DNA of 64,000 nt from Symbioplanes lichenis (GCF_030709675.1 NZ_JAUZQD010000001.1:620001-684000); one strand, 5' to 3'. Positions 15,985 through 24,388 are shown, numbered from the stretch's first letter. The notes: generated from the sequence alone by a model not told the origin. Made by a program: numbers and translations.

Positions 15985-16634
15985 TCCGGGTGCTGCTGGC
16001 GGACGATCATGCTCTGGTGCGGACGGGGTTCCGGGTCATTCTGGAGAGCGAGGACGACATTCAGGTCGTCGGCGAGGCGTCGGACGGGCGGCAGGCCGTC
16101 GACCTGGCCGGGCGGCTGGCGCCGGACGTGGTGCTCATGGACGTCGAGATGCCGGGCGTCGACGGGCTCGCGGCCACCCGGGAGATCACGGCGGCGCACG
16201 GGCCGGCGGTGCTGATTCTGACGACGTTCGACCGGGACGACTATCTTTTCGCGGCGCTGCAGGCGGGGGCGTCCGGTTTCCTGCTCAAGAACGGGACGCC
16301 CGAGGCGCTCACCGAGGCCGTCCGGGTCGTGGCCGGCGGGGACGCCCTGCTCGCGCCGCAGATCACGCGCCGGGTGATCGAGGCGTTCGCCACCGTGGAC
16401 CTGCATCGGGCGGAGAAGGCGCGGGTCACGGAGTTGACGCCGCGCGAGCACGAGGTGTTCGTGCTGCTGGCCCGGGGCTGCACGAACGCCGAGATCGCGG
16501 AGGCTCTGCGCCTGGGCGAGACGACCGTGAAGACCCATGTCAGCCGGGTGTTGATGAAGATCGGCGCCCGGGACCGTACGCAGGCCGTGGTCCTCGCCTA
16601 CGAGCTGGGGGTGGTGCGGCCGGGGTCCTCCTGA
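15981..16634 (+). CDS. NarL/FixJ-family response regulator
   Basis: A 217-residue two-domain regulator. The receiver has DD at 8-9, phospho-acceptor Asp54 (LMDVEMPGVDG), Thr near 82 (LTTFDRDD) and Lys at FLLKNGTP. The LuxR-type HTH is LTPREHEVFVLLARGCTNAEIAEAL followed by TTVKTHVSRVLMKIGARDR. GTG 15981 overlaps the kinase stop by four bases. It probably controls the ABC exporter genes just downstream, a frequent arrangement, although no operator was identified. Confidence 0.94.
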   Translation: MIRVLLADDHALVRTGFRVILESEDDIQVVGEASDGRQAVDLAGRLAPDVVLMDVEMPGVDGLAATREITAAHGPAVLILTTFDRDDYLFAALQAGASGFLLKNGTPEALTEAVRVVAGGDALLAPQITRRVIEAFATVDLHRAEKARVTELTPREHEVFVLLARGCTNAEIAEALRLGETTVKTHVSRVLMKIGARDRTQAVVLAYELGVVRPGSS

Positions 16635-16688
16635 CGGAGGACGCCGGCGGTCCTTCGCGAGCCCGACGCGCGCGCCCGTTCGGGCCCC

Positions 16689-16694
16689 TAGCGT
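16689..16694 (+). promoter_or_regulatory. Putative -10 box of leaderless promoter for leader ORF and ABC exporter
   Basis: TAGCGT lies seven bases before ATG 16702 with no Shine-Dalgarno sequence. It would drive the 22-codon leader frame and the ABC transporter genes from a promoter separate from the two-component genes. Confidence 0.45.
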
Positions 16695-16701
16695 GGTGGA
16701 C

Positions 16702-16770
16702 ATGACAACGTCGCGGAAGAGCGGGGCCGCCGCCCGGCAGGACAGAAGCAGGCGAGGGACGAGCGCATGA
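16702..16770 (+). CDS. Possible 22-residue leader peptide coupled to ABC ATPase gene
   Basis: ATG 16702 opens a frame encoding MTTSRKSGAAARQDRSRRGT(SA), ending at TGA 16768-16770, which overlaps the ABC ATPase ATG at 16767 (ATGA). With the TAGCGT box seven bases before it, this could be a leaderless peptide whose translation delivers ribosomes to the ATPase gene. The alternative is that the ATPase is read from its own GAGGGA site and the short frame is accidental. The basic sequence matches no family I know. Confidence 0.3.
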   Translation: MTTSRKSGAAARQDRSRRGTSA

Positions 16771-17657
16771 GCGTGCTGAGTGTCGACGAAGTCAGCCGCA
16801 GCTTCGGGGATCGGCAGGTGCTCAAGAAGATCTCGTTCGACGTGGTGGCGGGCCGGATGACCGGGTTCGTCGGGGCGAACGGCGCCGGCAAGACCACGAC
16901 CATGCGGATCATGCTCGGGGTGCTGGCCGCGGACGCCGGCGAGATCACCTGGCAGGGCGCGCCGCTGACCCGGGAGGTGCGGCAGCGCTTCGGCTACATG
17001 CCGGAGGAGCGCGGCCTCTACCCGAAGATGTCCATCCTCGACCAGGTTGTCTATCTGGGCCGGCTGCACGGCATGTCGGCCGCGGCCGCCCGCGGCTCCA
17101 CCGAGTCCCTGCTCGAGCGGCTCGGGCTGGCCGAGCGCGCCGGCGAGCAGGTCGAGAAGTTGTCGCTCGGCAACCAGCAGCGCGTGCAGATCGCGGCGGC
17201 GCTGGTGCACGACCCCGAGGTGCTGGTGCTCGACGAGCCGTTCTCCGGCCTCGACCCGCTCGCCGTCGAGGTCGTGCTGGCCGTGCTGCGCGACCGGGCG
17301 GCGGCCGGCGCCCCCGTGCTCTTCTCCAGCCACCAGCTGGACGTGGTCGAGCGGCTCTGCGACGACCTGGTCATCATCGCGGACGGGACGATCCGGGCGG
17401 CCGGCAGCCGTACGCAGATCCGGGCCGACCATGCCCTCCCCCGTTACCGCCTCGAGGTGGCCGGGGACGCGGGCTGGCTGCGGGACCACCCCGGCGTGAC
17501 GCTCGTCGACCTCGACGGCCCGGTCGCCGTGTTCGACCTGAGGGCCGGCGAGGACGACCAGGCCGTGCTGCGCGCCGCGCTCGCCAAGGGTCCGGTCCGC
17601 GCGTTCGGACCCGTCACCCCGTCGCTCACCGAGATCTTCCGGGAGGTCAACCAGTGA
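16767..17657 (+). CDS. ABC transporter ATP-binding protein (NatA-like exporter)
   Basis: A 296-residue ABC ATPase. It has Walker A GANGAGKTTT, Q-loop YMPEERGLYPKM, signature LSLGNQQRVQ (an atypical SLGNQQ version seen in NatA/CcmA-type exporters), Walker B VLVLDEPFSGLD and H-loop SSHQLD. A C-terminal domain of about 80 residues ends in the LTEIFREVNQ motif typical of drug and lantibiotic exporters. The stop overlaps the permease start by four bases. With the neighbouring two-component system it probably forms a stress-inducible efflux module. Confidence 0.93.
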   Translation: MSVLSVDEVSRSFGDRQVLKKISFDVVAGRMTGFVGANGAGKTTTMRIMLGVLAADAGEITWQGAPLTREVRQRFGYMPEERGLYPKMSILDQVVYLGRLHGMSAAAARGSTESLLERLGLAERAGEQVEKLSLGNQQRVQIAAALVHDPEVLVLDEPFSGLDPLAVEVVLAVLRDRAAAGAPVLFSSHQLDVVERLCDDLVIIADGTIRAAGSRTQIRADHALPRYRLEVAGDAGWLRDHPGVTLVDLDGPVAVFDLRAGEDDQAVLRAALAKGPVRAFGPVTPSLTEIFREVNQ

Positions 17658-18709
17658 CCACGTTCGAGGCCGCCAAGCTGGTCGCCGCCCGCGAGGTGCG
17701 CGTCAAGCTGCGCGACAAGACCTTCCTCTTCAGTACGGCCTTCTTCCTCATCGTCACCATCGGCAGCTTCGTGATCCCGAGCCTGCTGAACGGCGGCCCG
17801 ACGAAGGTGGCCGTCTCCCTGCCGGCCGCCGTGGCCCCGCTGCAGAGCGCCGACTTCGAGGTGACCGCGGTGCCTGACGACGCCGCGGCCGAGAAGCTGG
17901 TCCGCGACGGGGACGTGGCCGCCGCCGTGGTCTCCGGGCCCCGGGTGCTCGCCATGGACGACGCGCCGTCCGACGTGGTGGGCGCGCTCAGCGTGGCGCC
18001 GCCCGTCCAGCTGCTCGACCCGGAGGCGATCGATCCGGCCCTCGACTACCTGGTGCCGTTCGCGCTGGCCTTCCTGTTCTTCATCACGTCGTTCACCTTC
18101 GGCATGCAGATCGCGCAGAGTGTGACCGAGGAGAAGCAGACCCGGATCGTGGAGATCCTCGTGTCCAGCGTGCCGGTCCGGGCGCTGCTCGCGGGCAAGG
18201 TGGCGGCGATGACGCTGCTCGCCTTCGGGCAGATCGCGCTCATCGCGATCGTGGCGATCGTCGGCGTCCGCGTCGGGGACATGGACACCGAGGTGGTGGG
18301 GCGGCTCGGGCCCACGATCGCCTGGTTCCTGCCGTTCTTCATCCTCGGCTTCGTCATGCTGGCGACGCTGTGGGCCGGCGTCGGCGCGCTCGCCGCCCGG
18401 CAGGAGGACCTGGCCGGCACGTCCACGCCGCTGCAGATGATCGTCATGCTGCCGATGTTCGCGGTGGTCTTCCTCAGCGACAACGACGCGGTGATCCGGA
18501 TCCTGTCCTACGTCCCGCTGTCGTCGCCGATGGCCATGCCGATCCGGCTCTTCCGGGGCGACGCGGCGGTGTGGGAGCCGATCGTGGCGCTGGTAATCCT
18601 CGCGGCCACGGCGGCGGTGTTCCTCGCCCTGGGGTCCCGGATCTACGAGGGCTCGCTGCTGCGCACCAACGGCCGCACCTCGTTCAAGACGGCGCTGGCG
18701 CGAAGCTAG
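17654..18709 (+). CDS. ABC-2 type transporter permease (NatB-like)
   Basis: A 351-residue membrane permease. One N-terminal hydrophobic segment (about 25-45) is followed by a ~130-residue extracytoplasmic domain and then five or six C-terminal transmembrane segments, the NatB/YhaP layout. EEKQTRIVEILVSS is the conserved cytoplasmic coupling helix. It starts at GTG 17654 inside the ATPase stop. Its stop codon shares a CTAG (18706-18709) with the convergent TetR gene. Confidence 0.9.
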   Translation: MTTFEAAKLVAAREVRVKLRDKTFLFSTAFFLIVTIGSFVIPSLLNGGPTKVAVSLPAAVAPLQSADFEVTAVPDDAAAEKLVRDGDVAAAVVSGPRVLAMDDAPSDVVGALSVAPPVQLLDPEAIDPALDYLVPFALAFLFFITSFTFGMQIAQSVTEEKQTRIVEILVSSVPVRALLAGKVAAMTLLAFGQIALIAIVAIVGVRVGDMDTEVVGRLGPTIAWFLPFFILGFVMLATLWAGVGALAARQEDLAGTSTPLQMIVMLPMFAVVFLSDNDAVIRILSYVPLSSPMAMPIRLFRGDAAVWEPIVALVILAATAAVFLALGSRIYEGSLLRTNGRTSFKTALARS

Positions 18710-19278
18710 ACACGCCGGTGCAGGATGGCCAGCAGGCTCTTCTCGACGTCCTCGATCGGGCGGTCGGGCTGGAAGACCAGCCAGTCCACCGCCACGACGA
18801 GCCCCACGCCGAAGAGGGCCGAGCTGGCCACCCGCACGTCGAGGTCGGCCGGCAGGTCGCCCGAGTCGACGCCGGCCCGGACGGTCTCGGCGATCACCCC
18901 GATCGCCTGCTCGCGCAGCAACACGAGGGTCTGCTGCCACTCACGGTTGGTCCGCCACATCTCCGAGAGCAGCAGCTGCGCGAAGGCCCGGTAGCGCCGG
19001 ATGTACTCCAGCTCGGCCCGGACCAGCGCGCCGACCGCCTCCCGGGGCGGCAGGCCGGCCACCGCCTCCCGGAAGGCCGCCGTGAGCAGCCCGATGCCGT
19101 GCCGCAGCAGCTCCTCGAAGAGCGCGGTCTTGGAGGCGAAGTTGTAGTAGACGGTGCCCTTGGCCACCCCGGCCCGCAGGGCGATGTCGTCCACGGTGGT
19201 CGCCGAGAAGCCCTGCTCCGCGATCAGCTCGACGGCCGCTTCGTACAGCTTCTGCCGGGTGGCTTCTCGGCGTCCCAC
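18706..19278 (-). CDS. TetR-family repressor of the YhgE/ABC operon
   Basis: A 190-residue TetR regulator. The HTH is EATRQKLYEAAVELIAEQGF, then TTVDDIALRAGVAKGTVYYNFASKTALFEELL, followed by a helical ligand domain. GTG 19278 is chosen because it lies five bases beyond the stop of the YhgE-like gene, which places the regulator last in a three-gene operon; upstream in-frame residues would run antisense-like through the preceding gene. A palindromic operator is present in front of the first gene (22075-22090), so it very likely represses its own operon and responds to an exported or toxic hydrophobic compound. Confidence 0.92.
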   Translation of the reverse strand: MGRREATRQKLYEAAVELIAEQGFSATTVDDIALRAGVAKGTVYYNFASKTALFEELLRHGIGLLTAAFREAVAGLPPREAVGALVRAELEYIRRYRAFAQLLLSEMWRTNREWQQTLVLLREQAIGVIAETVRAGVDSGDLPADLDVRVASSALFGVGLVVAVDWLVFQPDRPIEDVEKSLLAILHRRV

Positions 19279-19283
19279 GGTTG

Positions 19284-21503
19284 TCAGATCACCAGCTCCG
19301 GGTGCAGGGCGGACGGGGTCAGACGGCGCTTGCGGTGCGCCACCACGATCGTCAGGGCAAGCGCCCCGAGACCGTACGCCAGCAGCGCCACCAGGCCCGC
19401 CCACACCGTACCCGCCGGACCCCCGTCGATCGTGTGCCGCAACGCCCCGACGGTCCAGGTCATCGGCAGCAGCGGGTGGATCGCCTGGAAGAAGCCGGGC
19501 GACGTCTCCACGGGGTAGGTGCCGCCCGAGGACGTCAGTTGGAGCATGAGCAGCGCCAGGGCGAGGATCCGTCCCGCCGGTCCGACCGCCGCACCGAGCA
19601 GTTGCATGATCGCGGCGAACGCCGTGGCGGTCAGCATCAGCAGCCCGAGCGTGATGACCGGCGATACCGGGTTCAGCCCCAGCCCGAACACCACGACGGC
19701 GAAGAGCAGCGTGGCCTGGACCAGCCCGACGGCGACGGCGGGCAGCAGGCCGGCCAGCGCGACCCGGTACGCCGGCGTGCCCGAGACCAGGTAGCGCCGG
19801 TTGAACGGGCGCAGCACCATGAACGTGATCATCGCACCGACCCACAGGGCCAGGCTGAGGAAGTAGGGCGCGAAGCCGACCCCGTACGTGGCCGCCGGGT
19901 GGCGTACGGTCCGGTCGAGCCGCACCGGGTCGCCGAGCAGGTCCGCGCGCTGCGAGGGATCGTCGCCGTACGAGGGCAGCTGGTCGGCGCCGTCGCTGAG
20001 CCCCGAGGCCAGCTTGGCCGCGCCGGACTGCAGGTCGCTGAGCCCTCCGGCAAGATCCTTCCCCCCGGCGGAGAGCGAGCCCAGCCCGCCCGCGAGTTGC
20101 GCACCACCGGCGCTCAGAGTGCCCAGCCCCGAATCGAGTTCCCGGGCGCCGGACGCCAGCCGGAAGATGCCGCCGCGCAAACTGGAGGCGCCGGCCGACG
20201 CGTCCGCCGCGCCCTGGTTCACTTGCTGCGCGCCGGTGGCCAGCTGCCCGAGGCCGGACGCGAGCTTGTCCACTTGTGACCGGGCGGCGGCGACGTCGTC
20301 GGCCAGGTGCGGCGCGGCGGCGGCCACCTTCCGGGCGTCGGCGGCCACGGCGCTGAGCCGCTTGCTGAGCGCGGCGAGATCCGAGTCGTCGACCGCCGTA
20401 CGCACCCGCCGGGCCGCCGCCACGAGCTGAGCGGCATCCGCCCGCGCCTGCTCGATGCCGGGCGTCTCGTCGGGCAGGCCGGCCAGATAGTCCTGCAGCC
20501 GCGTCGCGTTGCGGACCGCGTCGTCCGCGGCGTCGTCGAGCCGCCCCACGTTGCGGGCGAGCAGATCGGCCCCCTCGGCGACTTCGCGAGCGGCGTCCTG
20601 GATCGCCTGGGCGTTGTCGCGCAGCACCGGCTCGATGCGGTCGGCCGCCTGGTCGACGGCGGTGGCGAGTTGCCGGCCGCCGGTCGCCGCCTGCCGCGTA
20701 CCGGTGACGAGCTGGGCCGTTCCGGCCTGGAGCGCGACCAGGCCGTCCGCGAGATCGTCGGCGCCCGCGGCCGCGGTCCCGAGACCACTCGACAACTGAC
20801 CGGCGCCGGACTCCGCGTCGCCCAGACCGTTCGCGAGCCGGTCGGCGCCGGACTCCGCGTCATCGAGCCCGTCGTTGAGCCGGCCCGCCCCGGACTCGGC
20901 GTCGGTCAGGCCACTGTCGATCTTGTGCGCGCCGTCGGCGGCCTTCTCGGTCTGGGACTGGGCGTCGGTGAAGCCGATGAGCATCTTGTCGAAGTAGCCG
21001 CTCTGCGCGGACTGCGCGGCTGCCGCCCGTACCTCCTCGAAGGCGGTCTTGGAGAAGATGCCGGACAGGTAGTTCGTCGCGTCGTCGTTGACCACCAGCA
21101 ACTCCGCCGCCCGGGGCTGGGCGTGCTCGTCGGGCCCGGTGGTGAGGTTGGCGGAGAAGCCGCCCGGGATGCGCAGGGAGAGCTGGTAGCTGCCGTCGGC
21201 CAGGCCCGCCTCGGCGCCGCGCTCGTCGGTCACGTGCCAGTCGAAGACCTCCCGCTCGATCAGCTCGTCGGCGAGGTCCTGACCGGCGTGGACCTGCGTG
21301 CCGTCGGTCGCGGTGGCCGGCTTGTCCTCGATGACGAGCGCGGCGGGGATGTGGTTGAGGCGGCCGTAGGGGTCCCAGAACGCGTACAGGTAGAGGGCGC
21401 CGTAGAGCAGCGGCACGACGCAGAGGACGGCGAGGGCGGCCGCGGGGAGGCGGCCGCGGAGGAAGCGGCGGAGCTCGAAGCCCGCCAGCCGGAAGCTCCT
21501 CAT
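19284..21503 (-). CDS. YhgE/Pip-family membrane protein (ABC-2 fold, long coiled ectodomain)
   Basis: A 739-residue protein with one N-terminal membrane segment (about 18-40), a ~500-residue extracytoplasmic region rich in short glycine-punctuated repeats (GLDDAESGADRLANGLGDAE type, period about 13-14) that should form a coiled bundle, and five or six C-terminal transmembrane segments from about residue 540. This is the YhgE/Pip layout, related to ABC-2 permeases and MmpL-like accessory proteins. ATG 21503 follows GGGAGGGG and overlaps the ATPase stop (ATGA). It probably pairs with that ATPase as an exporter or envelope-linked complex. Confidence 0.88.
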   Translation of the reverse strand: MRSFRLAGFELRRFLRGRLPAAALAVLCVVPLLYGALYLYAFWDPYGRLNHIPAALVIEDKPATATDGTQVHAGQDLADELIEREVFDWHVTDERGAEAGLADGSYQLSLRIPGGFSANLTTGPDEHAQPRAAELLVVNDDATNYLSGIFSKTAFEEVRAAAAQSAQSGYFDKMLIGFTDAQSQTEKAADGAHKIDSGLTDAESGAGRLNDGLDDAESGADRLANGLGDAESGAGQLSSGLGTAAAGADDLADGLVALQAGTAQLVTGTRQAATGGRQLATAVDQAADRIEPVLRDNAQAIQDAAREVAEGADLLARNVGRLDDAADDAVRNATRLQDYLAGLPDETPGIEQARADAAQLVAAARRVRTAVDDSDLAALSKRLSAVAADARKVAAAAPHLADDVAAARSQVDKLASGLGQLATGAQQVNQGAADASAGASSLRGGIFRLASGARELDSGLGTLSAGGAQLAGGLGSLSAGGKDLAGGLSDLQSGAAKLASGLSDGADQLPSYGDDPSQRADLLGDPVRLDRTVRHPAATYGVGFAPYFLSLALWVGAMITFMVLRPFNRRYLVSGTPAYRVALAGLLPAVAVGLVQATLLFAVVVFGLGLNPVSPVITLGLLMLTATAFAAIMQLLGAAVGPAGRILALALLMLQLTSSGGTYPVETSPGFFQAIHPLLPMTWTVGALRHTIDGGPAGTVWAGLVALLAYGLGALALTIVVAHRKRRLTPSALHPELVI

Positions 21504-22057
21504 TGTGCCCCTCCCAGCCGCACCACGGTGGCGACGTCGGCGTCGATCTCGCGCGCCGTCACGATCACCGCGGCGCTCAACTGTCTGATTTGTTCCCACA
21601 GGGCGGCCCGCTCGGCCGCGTCCAGACCGTCGTCGACCCCGTCGAGCGCGATCAGGTCGGGCTCCGCGATGCCGGCCAGGATCAACCCCAGGACCTGCCT
21701 CTCGTACGGGCTCAGCTCGAAGCCCTTCGCGTCGGGCTTGAGCTGAAGAAGGTCCACTTCGGCCGGTTTGCGCCCGGACAGCAGAAAGCGCTCCCGGACA
21801 TGCTCGGCCACCGTCAGCACGGGTTCGGGCTCGGAGACGCCGGGGACGTGCCCGAGCGCGACGCGTCCCGTCACGTCCACCCGGCCCGCGCTCAGCTGGA
21901 AGCGCTGGGCCAGCGCGAGCAGCACCGTGGTGCGCCCGCTGCCCGGCGGGCCGACGATCGCGGCCACCTCACCGGCGTCGACGTCGACGTCGAGATCGCG
22001 GAAGAGCCACCGGCGGCGGTGCTTGACGCCCGCCCCGGTCGCGTGGAGAACCGGCAT
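21500..22057 (-). CDS. Short ABC-type ATP-binding protein with degenerate Walker B
   Basis: About 185 residues. Walker A is GPPGSGRTT, with Arg in place of the usual Lys, the signature region is LSPYERQVLGL, and the Walker B strand reads LIALDGVDDGLD, lacking the usual catalytic Glu after Asp. Nucleotide hydrolysis may therefore be weak or absent. It is compact compared with the usual ~220-300 residues. The -10 box TAAAGT ends at 22069, so the transcript probably starts near 22062; ATG 22057 is therefore a better start than the GTG at 22066, which would lie upstream of the transcript start. It is first in an operon with the YhgE-like protein and TetR. Confidence 0.8.
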   Translation of the reverse strand: MPVLHATGAGVKHRRRWLFRDLDVDVDAGEVAAIVGPPGSGRTTVLLALAQRFQLSAGRVDVTGRVALGHVPGVSEPEPVLTVAEHVRERFLLSGRKPAEVDLLQLKPDAKGFELSPYERQVLGLILAGIAEPDLIALDGVDDGLDAAERAALWEQIRQLSAAVIVTAREIDADVATVVRLGGAQ

Positions 22058-22068
22058 GACGCCCACCT

Positions 22069-22074
22069 ACTTTA
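22069..22074 (-). promoter_or_regulatory. Putative -10 box of ABC/YhgE/TetR operon
   Basis: TAAAGT on the minus strand, immediately followed upstream by the TetR-type palindrome. A repressor bound there would sit between the -10 and -35 regions. Confidence 0.5.
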
Positions 22075-22090
22075 AACTGACTGGTCAGTT
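22075..22090. promoter_or_regulatory. TetR-type operator palindrome
   Basis: AACTGAC (22075-22081) and GTCAGTT (22084-22090) are perfect inverted arms around TG, within otherwise AT-rich sequence that stands out from the GC-rich surroundings. Its position between promoter elements of an operon that ends in a TetR gene makes autoregulation the natural reading. Confidence 0.75.
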
Positions 22091-22144
22091 CAAAAACATA
22101 CCCCGCACGCTTGTCGATCGACGCGCGCGGTGGCGCACCTCACC

Positions 22145-22534
22145 ATGGACGCCATGACTCCGCATCTGCGCATCGCGCGACCGTGCACCGACCTGGCCGC
22201 CGCCGAACGCTTCTACGTCGAGGGGCTCGGGCTGGAGGTGCTCCATCGAGGCACGGCGTCGGCCCCCGGCGAACACGACCTGCTCATGGTCGGCGCGCCC
22301 GACGCCGCGTGGCACCTGGAGCTGGTGCTGGGCGGGACACCGGCGCCGTCCGAGGAGGATCTGCTCGTGCTCTACCTGGGCGAGCCGGCGCCGGACGATC
22401 TGGTCGCCCGGCTCGTCGCGTACGGCGGGACAGTGGTGTCCCAGGGGCCGTACTGGGATCGGTGGGCGGTGACCGTACGGGATCATGATGGTTATCGCCT
22501 CGCGCTCAGTTCTCGCACGTGGGCGAATCATTGA
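22145..22534 (+). CDS. VOC-superfamily (glyoxalase/bleomycin-resistance-like) protein
   Basis: About 129 residues with two beta-alpha-beta-beta-beta modules: RIARPCTDLAAAERFYVEGLGLEVLHRG and LVARLVAYGGTVV ... VTVRDHDGYRLALSSR. The terminal DHDGYRL is the usual VOC signature of the second module, and the first metal-ligand position is occupied by Arg or His rather than a clear ligand set. ATG 22145 and ATG 22154 are both possible starts. Substrate unknown; members range from dioxygenases to drug-binding proteins. Confidence 0.75.
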   Translation: MDAMTPHLRIARPCTDLAAAERFYVEGLGLEVLHRGTASAPGEHDLLMVGAPDAAWHLELVLGGTPAPSEEDLLVLYLGEPAPDDLVARLVAYGGTVVSQGPYWDRWAVTVRDHDGYRLALSSRTWANH

Positions 22535-22565
22535 CCGTCGTCGACCGCACGGGCAGGATCTCGGC

Positions 22566-23552
22566 ATGGTGACGCGATGGGGCATGACCGTTCCGCTGGG
22601 TGGCGTACCGCTGAGCGAGCACGCGGCGCTGCTCGCCACGCTGACCGAGGCCGGGTTCACCGATCTGTGGTCGAGCGAGGTCAGCGGCAGTGACGCGTTC
22701 ACGCCGCTCACGCTCGCCTCGGTGTGGCAGCCCCGCGCACGGCTGGGCACGGCGATCACCCCCGTCTTCACCCGCGGGCCGGGCCTGCTCGCGATGACGG
22801 CCGCCGCCCTGGCCGACGCCGCGCTGGGCCGGTTCAGCCTGGGCATCGGCGCGTCGTCGCCCGTGGTCGTCGGCGACTGGAACGCGGCGGAGTTCGAGAA
22901 GCCGTGGGCCCGCAGCCGCGACATGCTGACGTTCCTGCGCAGCGCCCTGGCCGGCGAGACCGTCGACGCGGAGTACGAGACGTTCCGCATCCGGCGCTTC
23001 CGGCTCGAGCGGCCCCCGTCGCTCCCGCCCCGCCTGCTGCTCGCCGCCCTGCGCCCGGGCATGTTGCGCCTCGCCGCCACGCACGCCGACGGTGTGATCC
23101 TCAACTGGCTCGCCGCCACCGACGTGTCCCGGGCACTGTCGGAGATCAAGCCCGCCCCGGCCGGCTTCGAGGTCGTGGCGCGCATCTTCGTCTGCCCGAC
23201 CGAGGATCGGGCGTACGCCCGGAACGCCGCCCGCCGCCTGATCGCCGCCTATCTGACCGTGCCCGCCTACGCCGCGTTCCATCGCTGGCTGGGCCGCGAG
23301 TCGGAGCTCGGCCCGATGTGGCAGGCGTGGGCGGCGGGCGATCGGCGGGGCGCCCTGGCCGCCATCCCGGACGAGGTCGTCGACGAGCTGGTCGTCCACG
23401 GGTCGCCCGAGGAGTGCCGCAAGCGCGTGGCCCGTTATGCCGAGGCGGGCGTCGGCGTACCCGTGATGGCACTGCTGCCGACGCCGGAGCTGGAACGCGG
23501 CGGGTCGGCGACGCTGCGGGACGTTCTGGGCAAGCTCGGCCCGGCCCGTTAG
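22566..23552 (+). CDS. LLM-class F420-dependent oxidoreductase
   Basis: A 328-residue luciferase-like monooxygenase fold protein. Seen are LTEAGFTDLWSSE, the TPLTLAS segment, GTAITPVFTRGPGLLAMTAAALADAALGRFSLGIGASS (strand and cofactor loop) and a late RFRLERPPSLPPRLLLAALRPGML. Proteins of this class use coenzyme F420 or FMN for hydride transfer; in Micromonosporaceae F420 is common. ATG 22566 is preferred (328 residues is standard) over the in-frame ATG at 22485, which overlaps the VOC gene. The 3' end overlaps the convergent GNAT gene by four bases. Substrate unknown. Confidence 0.85.
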   Translation: MVTRWGMTVPLGGVPLSEHAALLATLTEAGFTDLWSSEVSGSDAFTPLTLASVWQPRARLGTAITPVFTRGPGLLAMTAAALADAALGRFSLGIGASSPVVVGDWNAAEFEKPWARSRDMLTFLRSALAGETVDAEYETFRIRRFRLERPPSLPPRLLLAALRPGMLRLAATHADGVILNWLAATDVSRALSEIKPAPAGFEVVARIFVCPTEDRAYARNAARRLIAAYLTVPAYAAFHRWLGRESELGPMWQAWAAGDRRGALAAIPDEVVDELVVHGSPEECRKRVARYAEAGVGVPVMALLPTPELERGGSATLRDVLGKLGPAR

Positions 23553-24388
23553 AACAAAACGGTCGCGAAGCTGCCCTGCTGCACGAAACCGCAGCGTGCG
23601 TACACCCGGCGGGCCGCGGTGTTGTAGTCGTTGACATAGAGGCTGACCGTCGGCGCGACCCGGCGCAGCGCGTCCTGCACCACGGTCGCCATCGCCCCGG
23701 CCGCCAGGCCCCGGCCGCGATAGGCCGGGTCGACCCAGACGCCCTGCACCTGGGTGGTGCGCCGGGTCACGATGGCCAGCTCCGCCTTGAAGATGACCCG
23801 GTCGCCGTCGAACCGGGCGTACGCCCGCTTGCCCTTGACCAGCTCGGCGATCCGCCGCCGGTAGCCGCGGCCGCCGTCGTCCATGAGCGGGGAGACGCCG
23901 ACCTCCTCGGTGTACATGGCGACGGCCGCCGGGAAGAGCTGATCGACCTCGTGCGGCTGCACCAGGCGCACCGACGGGTCCGGCGCGACGGGCGCCTCGC
24001 GCTCGGCGACCAGCAGCGGCTGGTCCGGGCGGACGTCGCGGGCCGGCCCCCAGTGCACCGAGAGCCTGTTCCACAGGTCGAGGACCGCCTCCGAGCGCCC
24101 GATGATGGACGAGCAGATCCGGGGATCGGCGCCGAGCAGGTCGGCGAACGCCTCGACCGCCGCCGGCGTGGTGCGCACCGGCACCAGGTGGGCGCCCGAC
24201 CAGACGATCGACTCGACGCGGCGGCCCGGGCCGTAGCCGTAGACCCGCCCGTCGGACCGCCACCAGTTGAGGCCGTGGGCCGCGATCCGCTCGGCGATCT
24301 GCGCACCGGCGTACGGGTCCTCGTCGAGGATCCGCTCCACCGTGCTCCGCTCGGACTCCCCGAGTTGGCGAATGGGCACCGTCAGCAC
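23549..24388 (-). CDS. DUF4081-GNAT acetyltransferase (ispG-linked family)
   Basis: A 279-residue protein with an N-terminal DUF4081 domain (to about residue 115, with GLNWWRSDGRVYGYG and ICSSIIGRSEAVLDLW) and a C-terminal GNAT domain whose acetyl-CoA loop is VWVDPAYRGRGLAAGAM followed by LYVNDYNTAARRVYARCGF. The same two-domain protein lies next to ispG in mycobacteria (Rv2867c) and streptomycetes, so it belongs to the conserved dxr-rip-ispG neighbourhood; here PadR separates it from ispG. Its acetyl acceptor is not known. The start is GTG 24388. Confidence 0.85.
   Translation of the reverse strand: MLTVPIRQLGESERSTVERILDEDPYAGAQIAERIAAHGLNWWRSDGRVYGYGPGRRVESIVWSGAHLVPVRTTPAAVEAFADLLGADPRICSSIIGRSEAVLDLWNRLSVHWGPARDVRPDQPLLVAEREAPVAPDPSVRLVQPHEVDQLFPAAVAMYTEEVGVSPLMDDGGRGYRRRIAELVKGKRAYARFDGDRVIFKAELAIVTRRTTQVQGVWVDPAYRGRGLAAGAMATVVQDALRRVAPTVSLYVNDYNTAARRVYARCGFVQQGSFATVLF

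Noticed and set aside
16635..16688. Terminator between response regulator and ABC genes
   Set aside because: Only short 5-6-bp stems (AGGAC/GTCCT and GCCCGA/TCGGGC) are seen, too weak to call in this GC-rich sequence.
326..18709. Shared CTAG stop codons of convergent pairs (326-329 and 18706-18709) as a designed signal
   Set aside because: CTAG is its own reverse complement, so two tail-to-tail TAG stops easily coincide; two cases are not evidence of function.
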